The notes under the pieces: generated by a model | What the model saw: the letters and a program-made list of their open reading frames with translations, nothing else | The model's database searches: none | Told to the model about the DNA's origin: nothing | Part shown: in pieces, positions 33,252 to 42,042 of the stretch | Position numbering within the stretch: position 1 is the first letter of the stretch | How the letters are laid out: every line of letters starts with the position of its first letter | Source: Anaerotignum lactatifermentans | GTDB taxonomy: Bacteria; Bacillota; Clostridia; Lachnospirales; Anaerotignaceae | Assembly: GCF_016902535.1 (NCBI RefSeq) | Contig: NZ_JACSNY010000002.1 | Location: forward strand, 1 to 64,000 | Direction: 5' to 3' | Length of the DNA: 64,000 nt | Position numbers and translations under genes: made by a program

Positions 33252-34756
33252 TGGAACACGTAAATCTGGTACATAATATACCCTTCTTCAGTATCTTTCT
33301 TGCCATGTTCTGCGGCATTATTACGCCGCTGCTCAAAAACGGAAAGGTCGCGCATAAGGTACATATGATTATGGTACTGATTGTAATGGTGATGTCAGCG
33401 ATTCTGCTGATGAGCGTAGTCAAGAACGGGGAATCCTTTACCTTTATGATGGGGCATTTCCCTGCACCCTGGGGCAACGAGCTGCGGGCTGGCCCGCTGG
33501 AGGCGCTGATGGCTCTGACCTTCAGTGTGGTTATGTTCCTGACGGTGACCGGCGGCATCGAATTTATTTACCATGATGTGGTGCCTGAAAAACAAAGTCT
33601 TTATTTTATCATGATGAACGCCATTTTTGGCGCGATGCTGGCGCTGGTGTATACCAACGATATTTTTACAGCATACGTATTTATTGAGATCATTACCATT
33701 GCCTCCTGTGCACTGATTATGGCAAAAGGTACTGCACAGGCTATGGTGGGCACAACACATTATCTGGTCATCAGTCTGCTGGGTTCCGGTCTGGTGTTGC
33801 TAGGCATCTGTATCCTGTACAGTATCACAGGCCATTTGCTGTTCCCACAGATCAAGGAGGCCGTTATGGAACTGTATCAGACGGGGGAATATGCTTTTCC
33901 TCTGCTGGTTGTTACGGGCTTTATGTTTATCGGGATCGCCATCAAAAGTGCGCTGTTTCCCTTCCATTCTATGCTGCCCGGAGCATATCAGGCGGCAGTA
34001 CCTACTTCCAGCGGTATTCTGTCCGGTCTGGTGCTGAAAAGCTATATCGTCCTGGGGATCAAGCTGATTTACAGCGTATTTTCTGTTGATGTTATGCTGA
34101 ATCTGAAGATTATGGATATTCTCTTTGTCTTCGGTCTGGCGGGCATGGTTATGGGGTCTGTTTATGCGATGAGGGAAACCAGAATGAAGCGTATGCTGGC
34201 TTATTCCTCCGTAGCGCAGATCGGGTATATCTATATGGGTATCGGCATGGCTTCCAGAATCGGTATGGTAGCTGCCTGCTTCCATATTCTGGCCCATGCG
34301 GTAACGAAGTCCATGCTTTTCCTCTGCTGCGGCAGTATGGTAGAAAACTGCGGCAACAAAGAGCAGATCTACTATATGCGCGGCGCGGGTCTGCGCAACC
34401 CTTTGGCAGGTATTGGCTTTACTGTCGGCGCTCTATCTATGGTCGGTGTACCATTGTTTGTCGGATTTATTTCAAAGCTGTATTTTGCGACGGCTTCTAT
34501 TTACGCGCCGGGCAAAATGGCGGCGGTTTTGATTGTGCTGGGGATCAGTATGATCTTGAATGCGTTGTATTTCCTGCCTTCTGTCATCGCCATCTGGACA
34601 CCGGTGAAGAACGAGGACGAGGAGAATAAAAAAGCAGTTATTTCTCCTGCTTTCGGCGTTTCTATCGTGCTGTTTATCCTGATCAATATTGGAATGGGCA
34701 TTTTCTATCGTCCTTTCATTTCCATGATTGAAATGGGTATCAGTCTGCTGCAGTAA
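33251..34756 (+). CDS. mrpD: Antiporter-like subunit 1, MrpD/NuoN type
   Basis: About 501 residues with 14 predicted helices (proton-conducting NuoL/M/N fold). Key charged residues are in place: Glu in YVFIEIITIA (helix 5), Lys in IGIAIKSALFPFH (helix 7), Lys in SGLVLKSYI (helix 8) and Lys in HAVTKSMLFL (helix 12). It should carry H+ or help exchange it for Na+. The ATG overlaps the mrpC stop. It is first of four related large subunits in a row. Confidence 0.92.
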   Translation: MEHVNLVHNIPFFSIFLAMFCGIITPLLKNGKVAHKVHMIMVLIVMVMSAILLMSVVKNGESFTFMMGHFPAPWGNELRAGPLEALMALTFSVVMFLTVTGGIEFIYHDVVPEKQSLYFIMMNAIFGAMLALVYTNDIFTAYVFIEIITIASCALIMAKGTAQAMVGTTHYLVISLLGSGLVLLGICILYSITGHLLFPQIKEAVMELYQTGEYAFPLLVVTGFMFIGIAIKSALFPFHSMLPGAYQAAVPTSSGILSGLVLKSYIVLGIKLIYSVFSVDVMLNLKIMDILFVFGLAGMVMGSVYAMRETRMKRMLAYSSVAQIGYIYMGIGMASRIGMVAACFHILAHAVTKSMLFLCCGSMVENCGNKEQIYYMRGAGLRNPLAGIGFTVGALSMVGVPLFVGFISKLYFATASIYAPGKMAAVLIVLGISMILNALYFLPSVIAIWTPVKNEDEENKKAVISPAFGVSIVLFILINIGMGIFYRPFISMIEMGISLLQ

Positions 34757-34788
34757 ATCGAAACGCAAGAGGGGATAGGTGATTGAGA

Positions 34789-36255
34789 ATGAACGGAAAC
34801 GCAATAATGCTTTTTCCGCTGCTCTTTCCTTTGATCGCCGGTATTATCATCGGTTTTCAAAAGCAGGAGAAGCAGCGAAATCTGCTTGTTTTTATAACGA
34901 TAGCCATTGAGCTTGCCGTAGTGGTATATCTGGCAGGAGGAAGCAATACTCTGGTGGTTTGGCAGATGACGGACCGGCTCTCATTGGCATACCATACGGA
35001 TGGTCTGGCGAAGTTTTTCGCTGTTATGATTTGCGCGATCTGGCTTTTGGCGGCAGTATTCTCCTTTGAATACATGAAGCACGAACATAAGCCTGCCCGG
35101 TTCTTTATGTTTTATACCATGGCGCTGGGGGCTTTGATGAGCCTTTGCTTCTCATCCAATATGGTAACATTGTATTTATCTTATGAATATATGACCCTGC
35201 TGACACTTCCGCTGGTCATCCATACGGGAACGGTGGAAGCAGTACGCGCGGGTATGAAGTACCTGGGGTATTCCGTATTCGGCGCGGGCCTTGGGCTGAT
35301 GGGGCTGTTCTTCCTGAACAGCTACTGCACCTCTACCTCCTTTGTGCCCGGCGGTACATTGGATCAGGGGCTCTTGGGCGGAAATGGAAGCCTGATGCTG
35401 CTGATTTACTTCCTGATGATGATCGGCTTTGGATGTAAGGCGGGTATGTTCCCCCTGCACGCATGGCTGCCTACGGCCCATCCCGTAGCGCCTTCCCCGG
35501 CATCTGCCGTACTGTCCGGCATCATTACCAAAGGCGGCGTTATTGCCATTATTCGTGTGACCTTCTATCTGGTGGGGGCGGACTTTATCAGAGGCAGCTG
35601 GGTACAGACCGCGCTGTTGACCCTGGCTATCATTACCGTATTTATGGGCTCCATGCTGGCCTATAAAGAGCGGCTTTTGAAGCGGCGGCTGGCTTATTCC
35701 ACCGTCAGTCAGGTTTCTTATGTACTGTTTGGTCTAATGACACTGCATCCCATTGGGTTTGTGGGCGCGCTGATGCAGGTGGTATTCCACGCGGTTGCGA
35801 AGAATATCCTCTTCCTTGGCGCCGGTGCTATCATTTATAAAACAGAAAAAACCTATGTAGATCAGTATAAGGGATTGGGCAAACAGATGCCTGTGGTGAT
35901 GTGGTGCTTTACCATCGCCTCTCTTTCTCTGATCGGTATTCCGCCCACTGGCGGTTTCGTCAGCAAGTGGTACCTGGCCCAGGCTGGTCTGGACCCTGCT
36001 TATGGTACGCTGGGACTGGTCGGCGTAGCGGTGCTGATGGTCAGCGCCCTTTTGACAGCGGGGTATTTGCTTCCCATTGTAATTGACGCGTTCTTCCCCG
36101 GAAAAGACTTTGATGATACGAAGCTGGAGAAAAAAGAACCGAATTATCTGATGACGGTGCCGCTGGTTCTGCTGTCGGCAGCCGTATTGGCCTTTGGGAT
36201 TTTTCCCGGTGGCCTGATGCAATGGATCTTGAATATTAGCAGCGTTATTTTCTAA
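34789..36255 (+). CDS. Antiporter-like subunit 2, NuoM/MrpD type
   Basis: About 488 residues, 14 helices. It retains Glu in YLSYEYMTLLTLP, Lys in GFGCKAGMFPLHAWLP, Lys in SGIITKGGVIAI and Lys in HAVAKNILFLG. The HAWLPTAHPVAPSPASAVLSG text is the NuoM/NuoL signature. A TTG at 34783 is an alternative start. The sequence differs from subunit 1 enough to be an old duplication or a separate recruitment. All proton-path residues remain, so it is probably active. Confidence 0.9.
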   Translation: MNGNAIMLFPLLFPLIAGIIIGFQKQEKQRNLLVFITIAIELAVVVYLAGGSNTLVVWQMTDRLSLAYHTDGLAKFFAVMICAIWLLAAVFSFEYMKHEHKPARFFMFYTMALGALMSLCFSSNMVTLYLSYEYMTLLTLPLVIHTGTVEAVRAGMKYLGYSVFGAGLGLMGLFFLNSYCTSTSFVPGGTLDQGLLGGNGSLMLLIYFLMMIGFGCKAGMFPLHAWLPTAHPVAPSPASAVLSGIITKGGVIAIIRVTFYLVGADFIRGSWVQTALLTLAIITVFMGSMLAYKERLLKRRLAYSTVSQVSYVLFGLMTLHPIGFVGALMQVVFHAVAKNILFLGAGAIIYKTEKTYVDQYKGLGKQMPVVMWCFTIASLSLIGIPPTGGFVSKWYLAQAGLDPAYGTLGLVGVAVLMVSALLTAGYLLPIVIDAFFPGKDFDDTKLEKKEPNYLMTVPLVLLSAAVLAFGIFPGGLMQWILNISSVIF

Positions 36256-36273
36256 GGAAAAGGTGGGAACGAT

Positions 36274-37752
36274 ATGGGCGCATTTATAACCATTTTACCG
36301 GTGATCTTTCCAATGATCGCGGGCGTGTGCCTGCTTCCGGTAAAATTTAAAGACAGAAAACAACGAGAACGATGGGTTCTCACGATCACGGTTCTTAACG
36401 CTATATTCGCGTTGTTCGCCATTTATGGCGGTATGGCGGAACCGCTGACTTTCCTGCGCTTTAGTGATAAATTAACGCTGGCGCTGGATATTGATGGTCT
36501 TTCCAAGGTATTTGGTACCATGGTATCTGTTCTTTGGATCATTACGACCATATACGCCTTTGAGTATATGACACACGAGGGCAGGGAAGATAAATTCTTC
36601 GCCTTCTTTACCATGACCTTTGGCGTTGTGCTGGGGATTGCCTTTTCCAGCAACTTCCTGACGATGTATTTATTCTATGAATTCCTGACTCTGGCGACGC
36701 TGCCTCTGGTCATGCACGCCATGGACAATAAGGCCCGCTATGCCGGAAAAATGTATATCCTTTACATGATGTTCGGCGCGTCTTTGGCCTTCATTGGATT
36801 CGTATTTATTTACTGCTATGGTTCTACCATTGACTTTGTGCCCGGCGGTGTATTGAACCCGGCGCTGGTAGCGGGTCATGAAGGCACCTTGCAGATGGTA
36901 TTTGTGGCGGCTTTCTTCGGTTTTGGCGTAAAGGCGGCAGTGTTCCCGCTGTACCGCTGGCTGCCGAAGGCATCCGTTGCGCCGACGCCCGTTACGGCGC
37001 TGCTTCATGCCGTGGCTGTCGTAAAATCCGGTATTTTTGCCATCATTCGTCTGACCTATTACAGCTTTGGCACCTCTTTTCTGATTGGTACCTGGGCGCA
37101 GAATGTAATGCTGGTCATGGCGGCCATTACCATTGTGTTTGGTTCTACGGTGGCACTTCGTACACCACATGTAAAAAGAAGATTTGCCTACTCAACGGTA
37201 TCCAATCTTTCCTATATCATTTTTGGTATCGCGCTGATGACGCCGGTTGGCTTAGCGGCGGCCCTGCTGCATATGCTGTACCACGCGGTTTTAAAGATCA
37301 CATTGTTCTTTACAGCCGGGGCGGTGCTTTATAAAACGCACAGAGAATATCTTTATGAGATGGAGGGCTTTGGCAGGTACATGCCGGTTACTTTTATAGC
37401 CATGGCCATTACAGGCATCGGGCTGGTAGGTATCCCGCCCTTTGCAGGGTTCCACAGTAAATGGGCTTTGGCGACGGCGGCGGTGGAGACCGGCAATCCG
37501 GTAGCTTATATCGGCATTGCAGCATTGATTATCTCTGCTTTGCTGACGGCGCTGTATGTATTTTATATTATTGTGCGGGCGTTTTTCCCCAGGGAAAAGG
37601 AATATCCGGCTGGGTATTACGATCATGTATCTGATCCCAACTGGTATATGAAGGGCCCGCTGATCGTTTTGACGATCGCGTCTATTGTTCTGGCGCTGAT
37701 CCCGGGACAGCTTCTGGATATCCTGGGCGGCGTTGTATCACGTTTGTCGTAA
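36274..37752 (+). CDS. Antiporter-like subunit 3, NuoM/MrpD type
   Basis: 492 residues, 14 helices. Glu in YLFYEFLTLATLP, Lys in GVKAAVFPLYRWLPKA, Lys in AVAVVKSGIFAI and Lys in YHAVLKITLFF are present. The motif has YRWLPKASVAPTP where others have HxWLP, a small departure. It resembles subunit 2 at the N-terminus (FEYMTHEGREDKF), pointing to tandem duplication of these two. A ribosome site AAGGTGGG precedes the ATG. Confidence 0.9.
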   Translation: MGAFITILPVIFPMIAGVCLLPVKFKDRKQRERWVLTITVLNAIFALFAIYGGMAEPLTFLRFSDKLTLALDIDGLSKVFGTMVSVLWIITTIYAFEYMTHEGREDKFFAFFTMTFGVVLGIAFSSNFLTMYLFYEFLTLATLPLVMHAMDNKARYAGKMYILYMMFGASLAFIGFVFIYCYGSTIDFVPGGVLNPALVAGHEGTLQMVFVAAFFGFGVKAAVFPLYRWLPKASVAPTPVTALLHAVAVVKSGIFAIIRLTYYSFGTSFLIGTWAQNVMLVMAAITIVFGSTVALRTPHVKRRFAYSTVSNLSYIIFGIALMTPVGLAAALLHMLYHAVLKITLFFTAGAVLYKTHREYLYEMEGFGRYMPVTFIAMAITGIGLVGIPPFAGFHSKWALATAAVETGNPVAYIGIAALIISALLTALYVFYIIVRAFFPREKEYPAGYYDHVSDPNWYMKGPLIVLTIASIVLALIPGQLLDILGGVVSRLS

Positions 37753-37767
37753 AGGAGGGGAGAAAAA

Positions 37768-39729
37768 ATGACAGAGGTTATGAATAACGTTTTGCTGCCG
37801 TTTCTTGTTTTCTTCCCTATGATTGGCGGTCTGATCGGCTATATCATCGGCAGACGGAATCAGGGAGCCAGAGATTTCTGGGCCATGGCCGTTACACTGG
37901 TGGTTTGTATCGGCGCCTTTCTGCTGATGGGCAGAGAGGAAGGCTATGCGGCAGTGGGCATTTGCGGCCTGGGCCTGCAGATGGAAAGTGGCGGGTTTCA
38001 GCTGATTCTGGCGGTGCTCACTGGTGTGATCTGGTTCCTGACGACAGTATTTTCTAAAGAATATTTCGCGCAGGATAAAAACCTGAACCGGTATTATCTT
38101 TTTATGCTGCTGACGGAAGGGGCTACCATGGGTATTTTCCTTTCGGCGGATTTCTTTACCACCTTTATTTTCTTTGAGATCATGTCCTTTACTTCCTTTG
38201 TGCTGGTAATGCATGACGAGACAAAAGAAGCCATGAAGGCGGCAAAGACTTATCTGGCAGTGGCGGTGCTGGGCGGTCTGGTGACTCTCATGGGGCTGTT
38301 CATGCTCTATCAAAAGACCGGTACATTACAGATGAATGAATTACAGCAGATTTTTTCCGTGATGGAGGACAGATCCGCTTATTATTGCATTGGCGTATTG
38401 GTGTTCTTCGGTTTCGCCGCGAAGGCGGGTCTGTTTCCGCTGCATATCTGGCTGCCGAAGGCATATACCTTGGCGCCTGCGCCTGCCAGCGCGCTGTTGT
38501 CCTGTCTGCTGACAAAGACAGGCGTATTTGGCGCGATGGCCATTACGGCGAAGATTTTCCTCTACGACGCTGTGTGGGGCAATTTTGTGCTGATTCTTGG
38601 CGTAATTACCATGCTTATGGGGGCAATACTGGCAGTGTTTTCCATCAATTTGAAACGGACGCTGGCATGCTCTTCCATGTCACAGATTGGTTTTATTATG
38701 GTGGGTATCGCCATGCAGGGAATTTTGGGCGAGCATAACGCCCTGGCGGCGGCAGGTACACTGCTCCACTTTATCAACCATTCCATGCTGAAACTGGTGC
38801 TGTTCCTCAGCGCAGGTGTAGTGTTTATGAGTCTGAAGGAGCTTGATCTCAATAAGATCAAGGGCTTTGGCAGAGATAAGCCGCTGCTGAAGGGGATTTT
38901 CCTGATGGCCCTGCTGGGGATCGGCGGTATCCCTCTTTGGAACGGCTATATCAGCAAAACGCTGCTGCATGAGAGTATTGTGGAATACATTCATTTACTG
39001 GAAGAAGCAGGGCAGTCGGCGGCTTATATGCAGATGGTAGAATATCTTTTCCTGTTTGCGGGCGGTCTGACACTGGCCTATATGACAAAGATTTTTGTGG
39101 CTGTGTTTGTGGATAAAAACCCCAACCCTCTGCCGGTGCAGAAAAAAGGCCCTTATATGAGCAAGGTCAATGCGGTAATTTTAACTGTATGCGCTCTGGC
39201 ACTGCCCGTATGCGGCATGCTGCCTTATATGACGCAGGACCGTCTGGCGGAGCTGGGCAGAGGTTTTCTGGGTGCCCACGCGCCGGAACACGCTGTGGAA
39301 TACTTTGCCTGGGTCAATCTGAAAGGCGCGGTGATTTCCCTGGCTGTGGGCGCGGTAGTATATTTCCTGTTTATCCGAAAGGTGCTTATGCGCAGGGACG
39401 CGGCTGGAAATGTGGTTTATCTGGATCGTTGGCCTAAATGGCTGGATCTGGAAGAAAAGGTATATCGTCCGCTGCTGTTGACGGTACTGCCTTTTATCGG
39501 CGGTTTCTTCGCAAGATTGGCGGCAACATTAACGGATGGTTTTATTTCTATCCTGCGTATGCTGATATTCAACGATGACAATGGTCGTGTGATCCCGCCG
39601 GAGGACAAATATTTTTCCGCCTATACCGATGGGGAAACGGACAAGACTGTATACCGGGAAGGCTTTGCGCGAAGCCTTCTGATGATCGGCATTGGTCTTG
39701 CTGTAGCGATGCTTTATATTCTGGTATAA
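37768..39729 (+). CDS. Antiporter-like subunit 4, large NuoL/MrpA-type
   Basis: 653 residues, longer than the other three. The core has the fold and charges of the family (Glu in FIFFEIMSFTSF, Lys in AAKAGLFPLHIWLPKA, Lys in SCLLTKTGVFG, Lys in NHSMLKLVLFL). A C-terminal extension of about 150 residues has two or three more helices (ISLAVGAVVYFLFIRKVLM and the final LLMIGIGLAVAMLYILV) linked by a soluble stretch. This recalls the lateral-helix extension of NuoL, though the match was not computed. AAAGGAGGGG precedes the ATG. It is the last gene; a terminator follows. Confidence 0.9.
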   Translation: MTEVMNNVLLPFLVFFPMIGGLIGYIIGRRNQGARDFWAMAVTLVVCIGAFLLMGREEGYAAVGICGLGLQMESGGFQLILAVLTGVIWFLTTVFSKEYFAQDKNLNRYYLFMLLTEGATMGIFLSADFFTTFIFFEIMSFTSFVLVMHDETKEAMKAAKTYLAVAVLGGLVTLMGLFMLYQKTGTLQMNELQQIFSVMEDRSAYYCIGVLVFFGFAAKAGLFPLHIWLPKAYTLAPAPASALLSCLLTKTGVFGAMAITAKIFLYDAVWGNFVLILGVITMLMGAILAVFSINLKRTLACSSMSQIGFIMVGIAMQGILGEHNALAAAGTLLHFINHSMLKLVLFLSAGVVFMSLKELDLNKIKGFGRDKPLLKGIFLMALLGIGGIPLWNGYISKTLLHESIVEYIHLLEEAGQSAAYMQMVEYLFLFAGGLTLAYMTKIFVAVFVDKNPNPLPVQKKGPYMSKVNAVILTVCALALPVCGMLPYMTQDRLAELGRGFLGAHAPEHAVEYFAWVNLKGAVISLAVGAVVYFLFIRKVLMRRDAAGNVVYLDRWPKWLDLEEKVYRPLLLTVLPFIGGFFARLAATLTDGFISILRMLIFNDDNGRVIPPEDKYFSAYTDGETDKTVYREGFARSLLMIGIGLAVAMLYILV

Positions 39730-39738
39730 ATAAAAGAG

Positions 39739-39790
39739 GGCGAACAGCGGTTTTCCGGGAGTTTTTCGGAAAAAGGCAGTTCGCCTTTTT
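39739..39790 (+). terminator. Intrinsic terminator of the antiporter operon
   Basis: GGCGAAC pairs with GTTCGCC, enclosing an inner hairpin (TTTTCCG with CGGAAAA), and TTTTT follows. Confidence 0.82.
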
Positions 39791-39855
39791 GTTTGTTTGA
39801 CAGAGGACATTTTGCCATGTAAAATAAAAACAAAGATTGTCAAAGGAGAAGAAGG

Positions 39856-40926
39856 ATGAAGGGAAAACGGATGATGTTATGCCTGTTGGGCGGTATGATG
39901 CTTTGTTCCGGCTGTGCCGCAAGACGGGAGCAAGCCCAGCAGATGCTGCAGCAGCAAAAGGAAGAAGACCGGTATGATTCCATGACACTGGCCATGGATA
40001 CGGTGATCAATACCACTATATATGACGAGAGAGGCGAGGAGCTTTTGCTGGAGGTGGAGCAGGAGATCCAGCGTTTAGAAGGACTGTTTTCTGTTACAAA
40101 GGCTGACAGTGATATTTCCAAACTGAACGCTAACGCCGGAAAAGAGGAAACTGCGCTTTCAGAGGAAACATACGCTCTTTTGAAAACCAGCAAAGAGATT
40201 TCCACTGAGACCGGCGGCAGCTTTGATATTACCATTTCCCCTGTGGTCAAGCTGTGGGGATTTACGGAGGAAGAGCATCATGTGCCTTCTCAGACGGAAA
40301 TCGACCAGGCTATGGCATTGGTAGATGAGGACCAGCTTCTGATGGAAGAAAATAATACCGCTTATCTGGAGGAGGAAGGCATGGCGGTAGATCTGGGGGC
40401 CATTGCCAAGGGATATGCTTCCGATGTGGTAGCGGATCTGCTGCGGCAGGAAGGCGTAGAATCGGCACTGATTTCTCTGGGAGGAAATCTGGCTTGTATC
40501 GGTACAAAACCGGACGGCTCTTTATGGGAGGCTGCCTTGGCGAATCCATTGGACGAAACAGATTATGTGGGACTGTTCCAGGTTTCTGACTGTTTCCTGA
40601 TTACTTCCGGCGGCTATCAGCGGTATTTTGAGCAGGACGGCAAACGGTATCACCATATTATTGATCCCGATACAGGCTATCCGGCGGAAAGCGGCTTGCT
40701 GTCCGTGACGATCCTGAGTGAGGACGGCACAAAGGCGGATGCCCTTTCTACGGCGCTGTTCGTTATGGGGCTGGATCGAGCACTGGATTTCTGGCGAAAC
40801 AGCGATGATTTTGAGGCGGTATTGATTACAGAGGACGGCAGAGTCATTGCCACAGAAGGGGCCGCGGCGGTATTTTCCTTTGAAGGGCGTGACAATGACT
40901 TTACATATGAAACGGTGAACAGATAA
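39856..40926 (+). CDS. apbE: FAD:protein FMN transferase (ApbE-like lipoprotein)
   Basis: 356 residues. A lipoprotein signal ends at CSGC. The ApbE domain shows AMDTVINTTIYDERG, FDITISPVVKLWGF, VDLGAIAKGYASDVVADLL, HHIIDPDTGYPA and TKADALSTALFVMG, covering the FAD- and Mg2+-binding positions. ApbE attaches FMN to Thr/Ser of membrane redox subunits such as RnfG/NqrC or extracellular flavoproteins on the outside face. No flavinylation target motif (S/T-G-A-T/S) carrier gene lies in this window, so the target is unknown. AAGGAGAAG precedes the ATG. It is in an operon with the small gene after it. Confidence 0.92.
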   Translation: MKGKRMMLCLLGGMMLCSGCAARREQAQQMLQQQKEEDRYDSMTLAMDTVINTTIYDERGEELLLEVEQEIQRLEGLFSVTKADSDISKLNANAGKEETALSEETYALLKTSKEISTETGGSFDITISPVVKLWGFTEEEHHVPSQTEIDQAMALVDEDQLLMEENNTAYLEEEGMAVDLGAIAKGYASDVVADLLRQEGVESALISLGGNLACIGTKPDGSLWEAALANPLDETDYVGLFQVSDCFLITSGGYQRYFEQDGKRYHHIIDPDTGYPAESGLLSVTILSEDGTKADALSTALFVMGLDRALDFWRNSDDFEAVLITEDGRVIATEGAAAVFSFEGRDNDFTYETVNR

Positions 40927-40937
40927 GGAGGACGGCC

Positions 40938-41234
40938 ATGAAAAAATTACTTGCTTTGCTGAACGGTTATGTTCTGGAATGCGAATGGAAGGATCTTGCG
41001 CTGATGAAAACCTGTATTTGCGCTTTTGGCGTGATGCTGGGGTTAAGTCTGCCCAGAGAGAAAAAGAAACCTGCTCTGGCAGTGAGCGGGGTATTGTTTG
41101 TTGCGTCAACTGCGCTGCTGGCAGTACGTTTTCTCAAGGAGTTTTGCCCCTGCTGCGCGGCGGAAACAGAGGAGGAGACTGCCGATGGTGAGGACGAAGA
41201 AGGATTTATCATGCGGATCGTAGAAGAAGAGTGA
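40938..41234 (+). CDS. Small membrane protein with CPCC motif, apbE partner
   Basis: 98 residues, start behind TAAGGAGGACGG, 11 bases after the apbE stop. One or two hydrophobic segments (MKTCICAFGVMLGLSL and VSGVLFVASTALLAVRFL) are followed by FCPCC and a strongly acidic tail (ETEEETADGEDEEG). Small proteins of this shape occur near apbE in other Clostridia, in my recollection, but no function is established. The CPCC could bind a metal or form disulfides. Function unknown. Confidence 0.72.
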   Translation: MKKLLALLNGYVLECEWKDLALMKTCICAFGVMLGLSLPREKKKPALAVSGVLFVASTALLAVRFLKEFCPCCAAETEEETADGEDEEGFIMRIVEEE

Positions 41235-41248
41235 TCCATGTGGCAAGA

Positions 41249-41313
41249 CAGGAAGAAAATCGGGCCGAGGATTTCCCGCGGGAAGGGAGATTTTCGGCCT
41301 TCCTGCATTTTTT
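41249..41313 (+). terminator. Intrinsic terminator of the apbE operon
   Basis: CAGGAAG-AAAATC pairs with GATTTT-CGGC-CTTCCTG with a four-base bulge; a T run follows. Confidence 0.65.
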
Positions 41314-41501
41314 GGAAAGTGTTTGCCAAAGCCGGGAAGAGAAAACTGTGAAAGTTGCATGAGAATGGGGATTTTTCCTTTGGGTTTTTGGGGCTTGTGC
41401 AAAAAAAACAGAAAAAATTTCTGGTTGTGGAAAGGAAGGATTTTCCTTGATTTTGCAAGGTTTTTTCTGTTGTACCCTTCCTTTGGGACCAGAGGTTGAT
41501 A

Positions 41502-41530
41502 TTGACATTTGTCCTTGTAATCAGTACCAT
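41502..41530 (+). promoter_or_regulatory. Promoter of the small unknown gene
   Basis: TTGACA, 17 bases, TACCAT, 33 bases before the ATG at 41564. Confidence 0.6.
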
Positions 41531-41563
41531 AGAGAGAGAATGTAGAAACAAATGGAGGCGTGT

Positions 41564-41884
41564 ATGGCGAAAAGGGAACCAGTTCTGGATTTTGAGCAGT
41601 CCAGAAAAAGAGTAGTGGATTTTTTTGGTTGTGACAGTGATTTTTTCATCAAGCCCCTGCTTGATCTGGAATGGACAGTCAAGGAGTCGGAGGACTTTTT
41701 CTTCCTTTCCTACTGGACGAAAGAGGGGAAAAAGGTCGATGCTGTCGTGGTGAAAAAGGGCGGACAGCCTTTGATCTATAAAACAAAGGATTATACCATG
41801 GTCGTCGCCATAGACTGCGTGAAGATCGGTTTTGTTTTCCGCAACGGAAAAAATATAATGGCGGAAGAGACCGAATCGTTGTAA
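41564..41884 (+). CDS. Small soluble protein of unknown function
   Basis: 106 residues. The ATG at 41564 is chosen over 41552 because TGGAGG lies six bases before it. The text has alternating hydrophobic strands (DAVVVKKGGQPLIYKT, YTMVVAIDCVKIGFVFRNG) and no membrane helix or signal, which suggests a small beta-rich cytoplasmic protein. Its own promoter-like sequence precedes it. No family recognised. Confidence 0.6.
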   Translation: MAKREPVLDFEQSRKRVVDFFGCDSDFFIKPLLDLEWTVKESEDFFFLSYWTKEGKKVDAVVVKKGGQPLIYKTKDYTMVVAIDCVKIGFVFRNGKNIMAEETESL

Positions 41885-42042
41885 CAAAAATACTTTCCCG
41901 CGAGGACGGAGAAAGAATTTCGCCGATGCGGAAAAGGCGCTTTTTTAAAACAGACTTCTAAACGTGTTTTTGCGGAATAGACTGTTTAAAGAAAAGCAAT
42001 GCTGAAAAGAAATTTTTTTTGGCAGAGAAAAGGGGAGAAAGC

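Larger units (their letters stand above)
41235..41563 (+). other. Intergenic interval with terminator and promoter
   Basis: Contains a terminator (41249-41313) and a promoter-like pair TTGACA-N17-TACCAT at 41502-41530. Between them is T- and A-rich sequence with no credible gene. Confidence 0.6.

Noticed and set aside
30619-39729. Membrane-bound hydrogenase or complex I operon
   Set aside because: The order is Mbh-like but there are no NuoH/MbhM, NiFe hydrogenase or NADH-module genes, so a redox enzyme is not supported.
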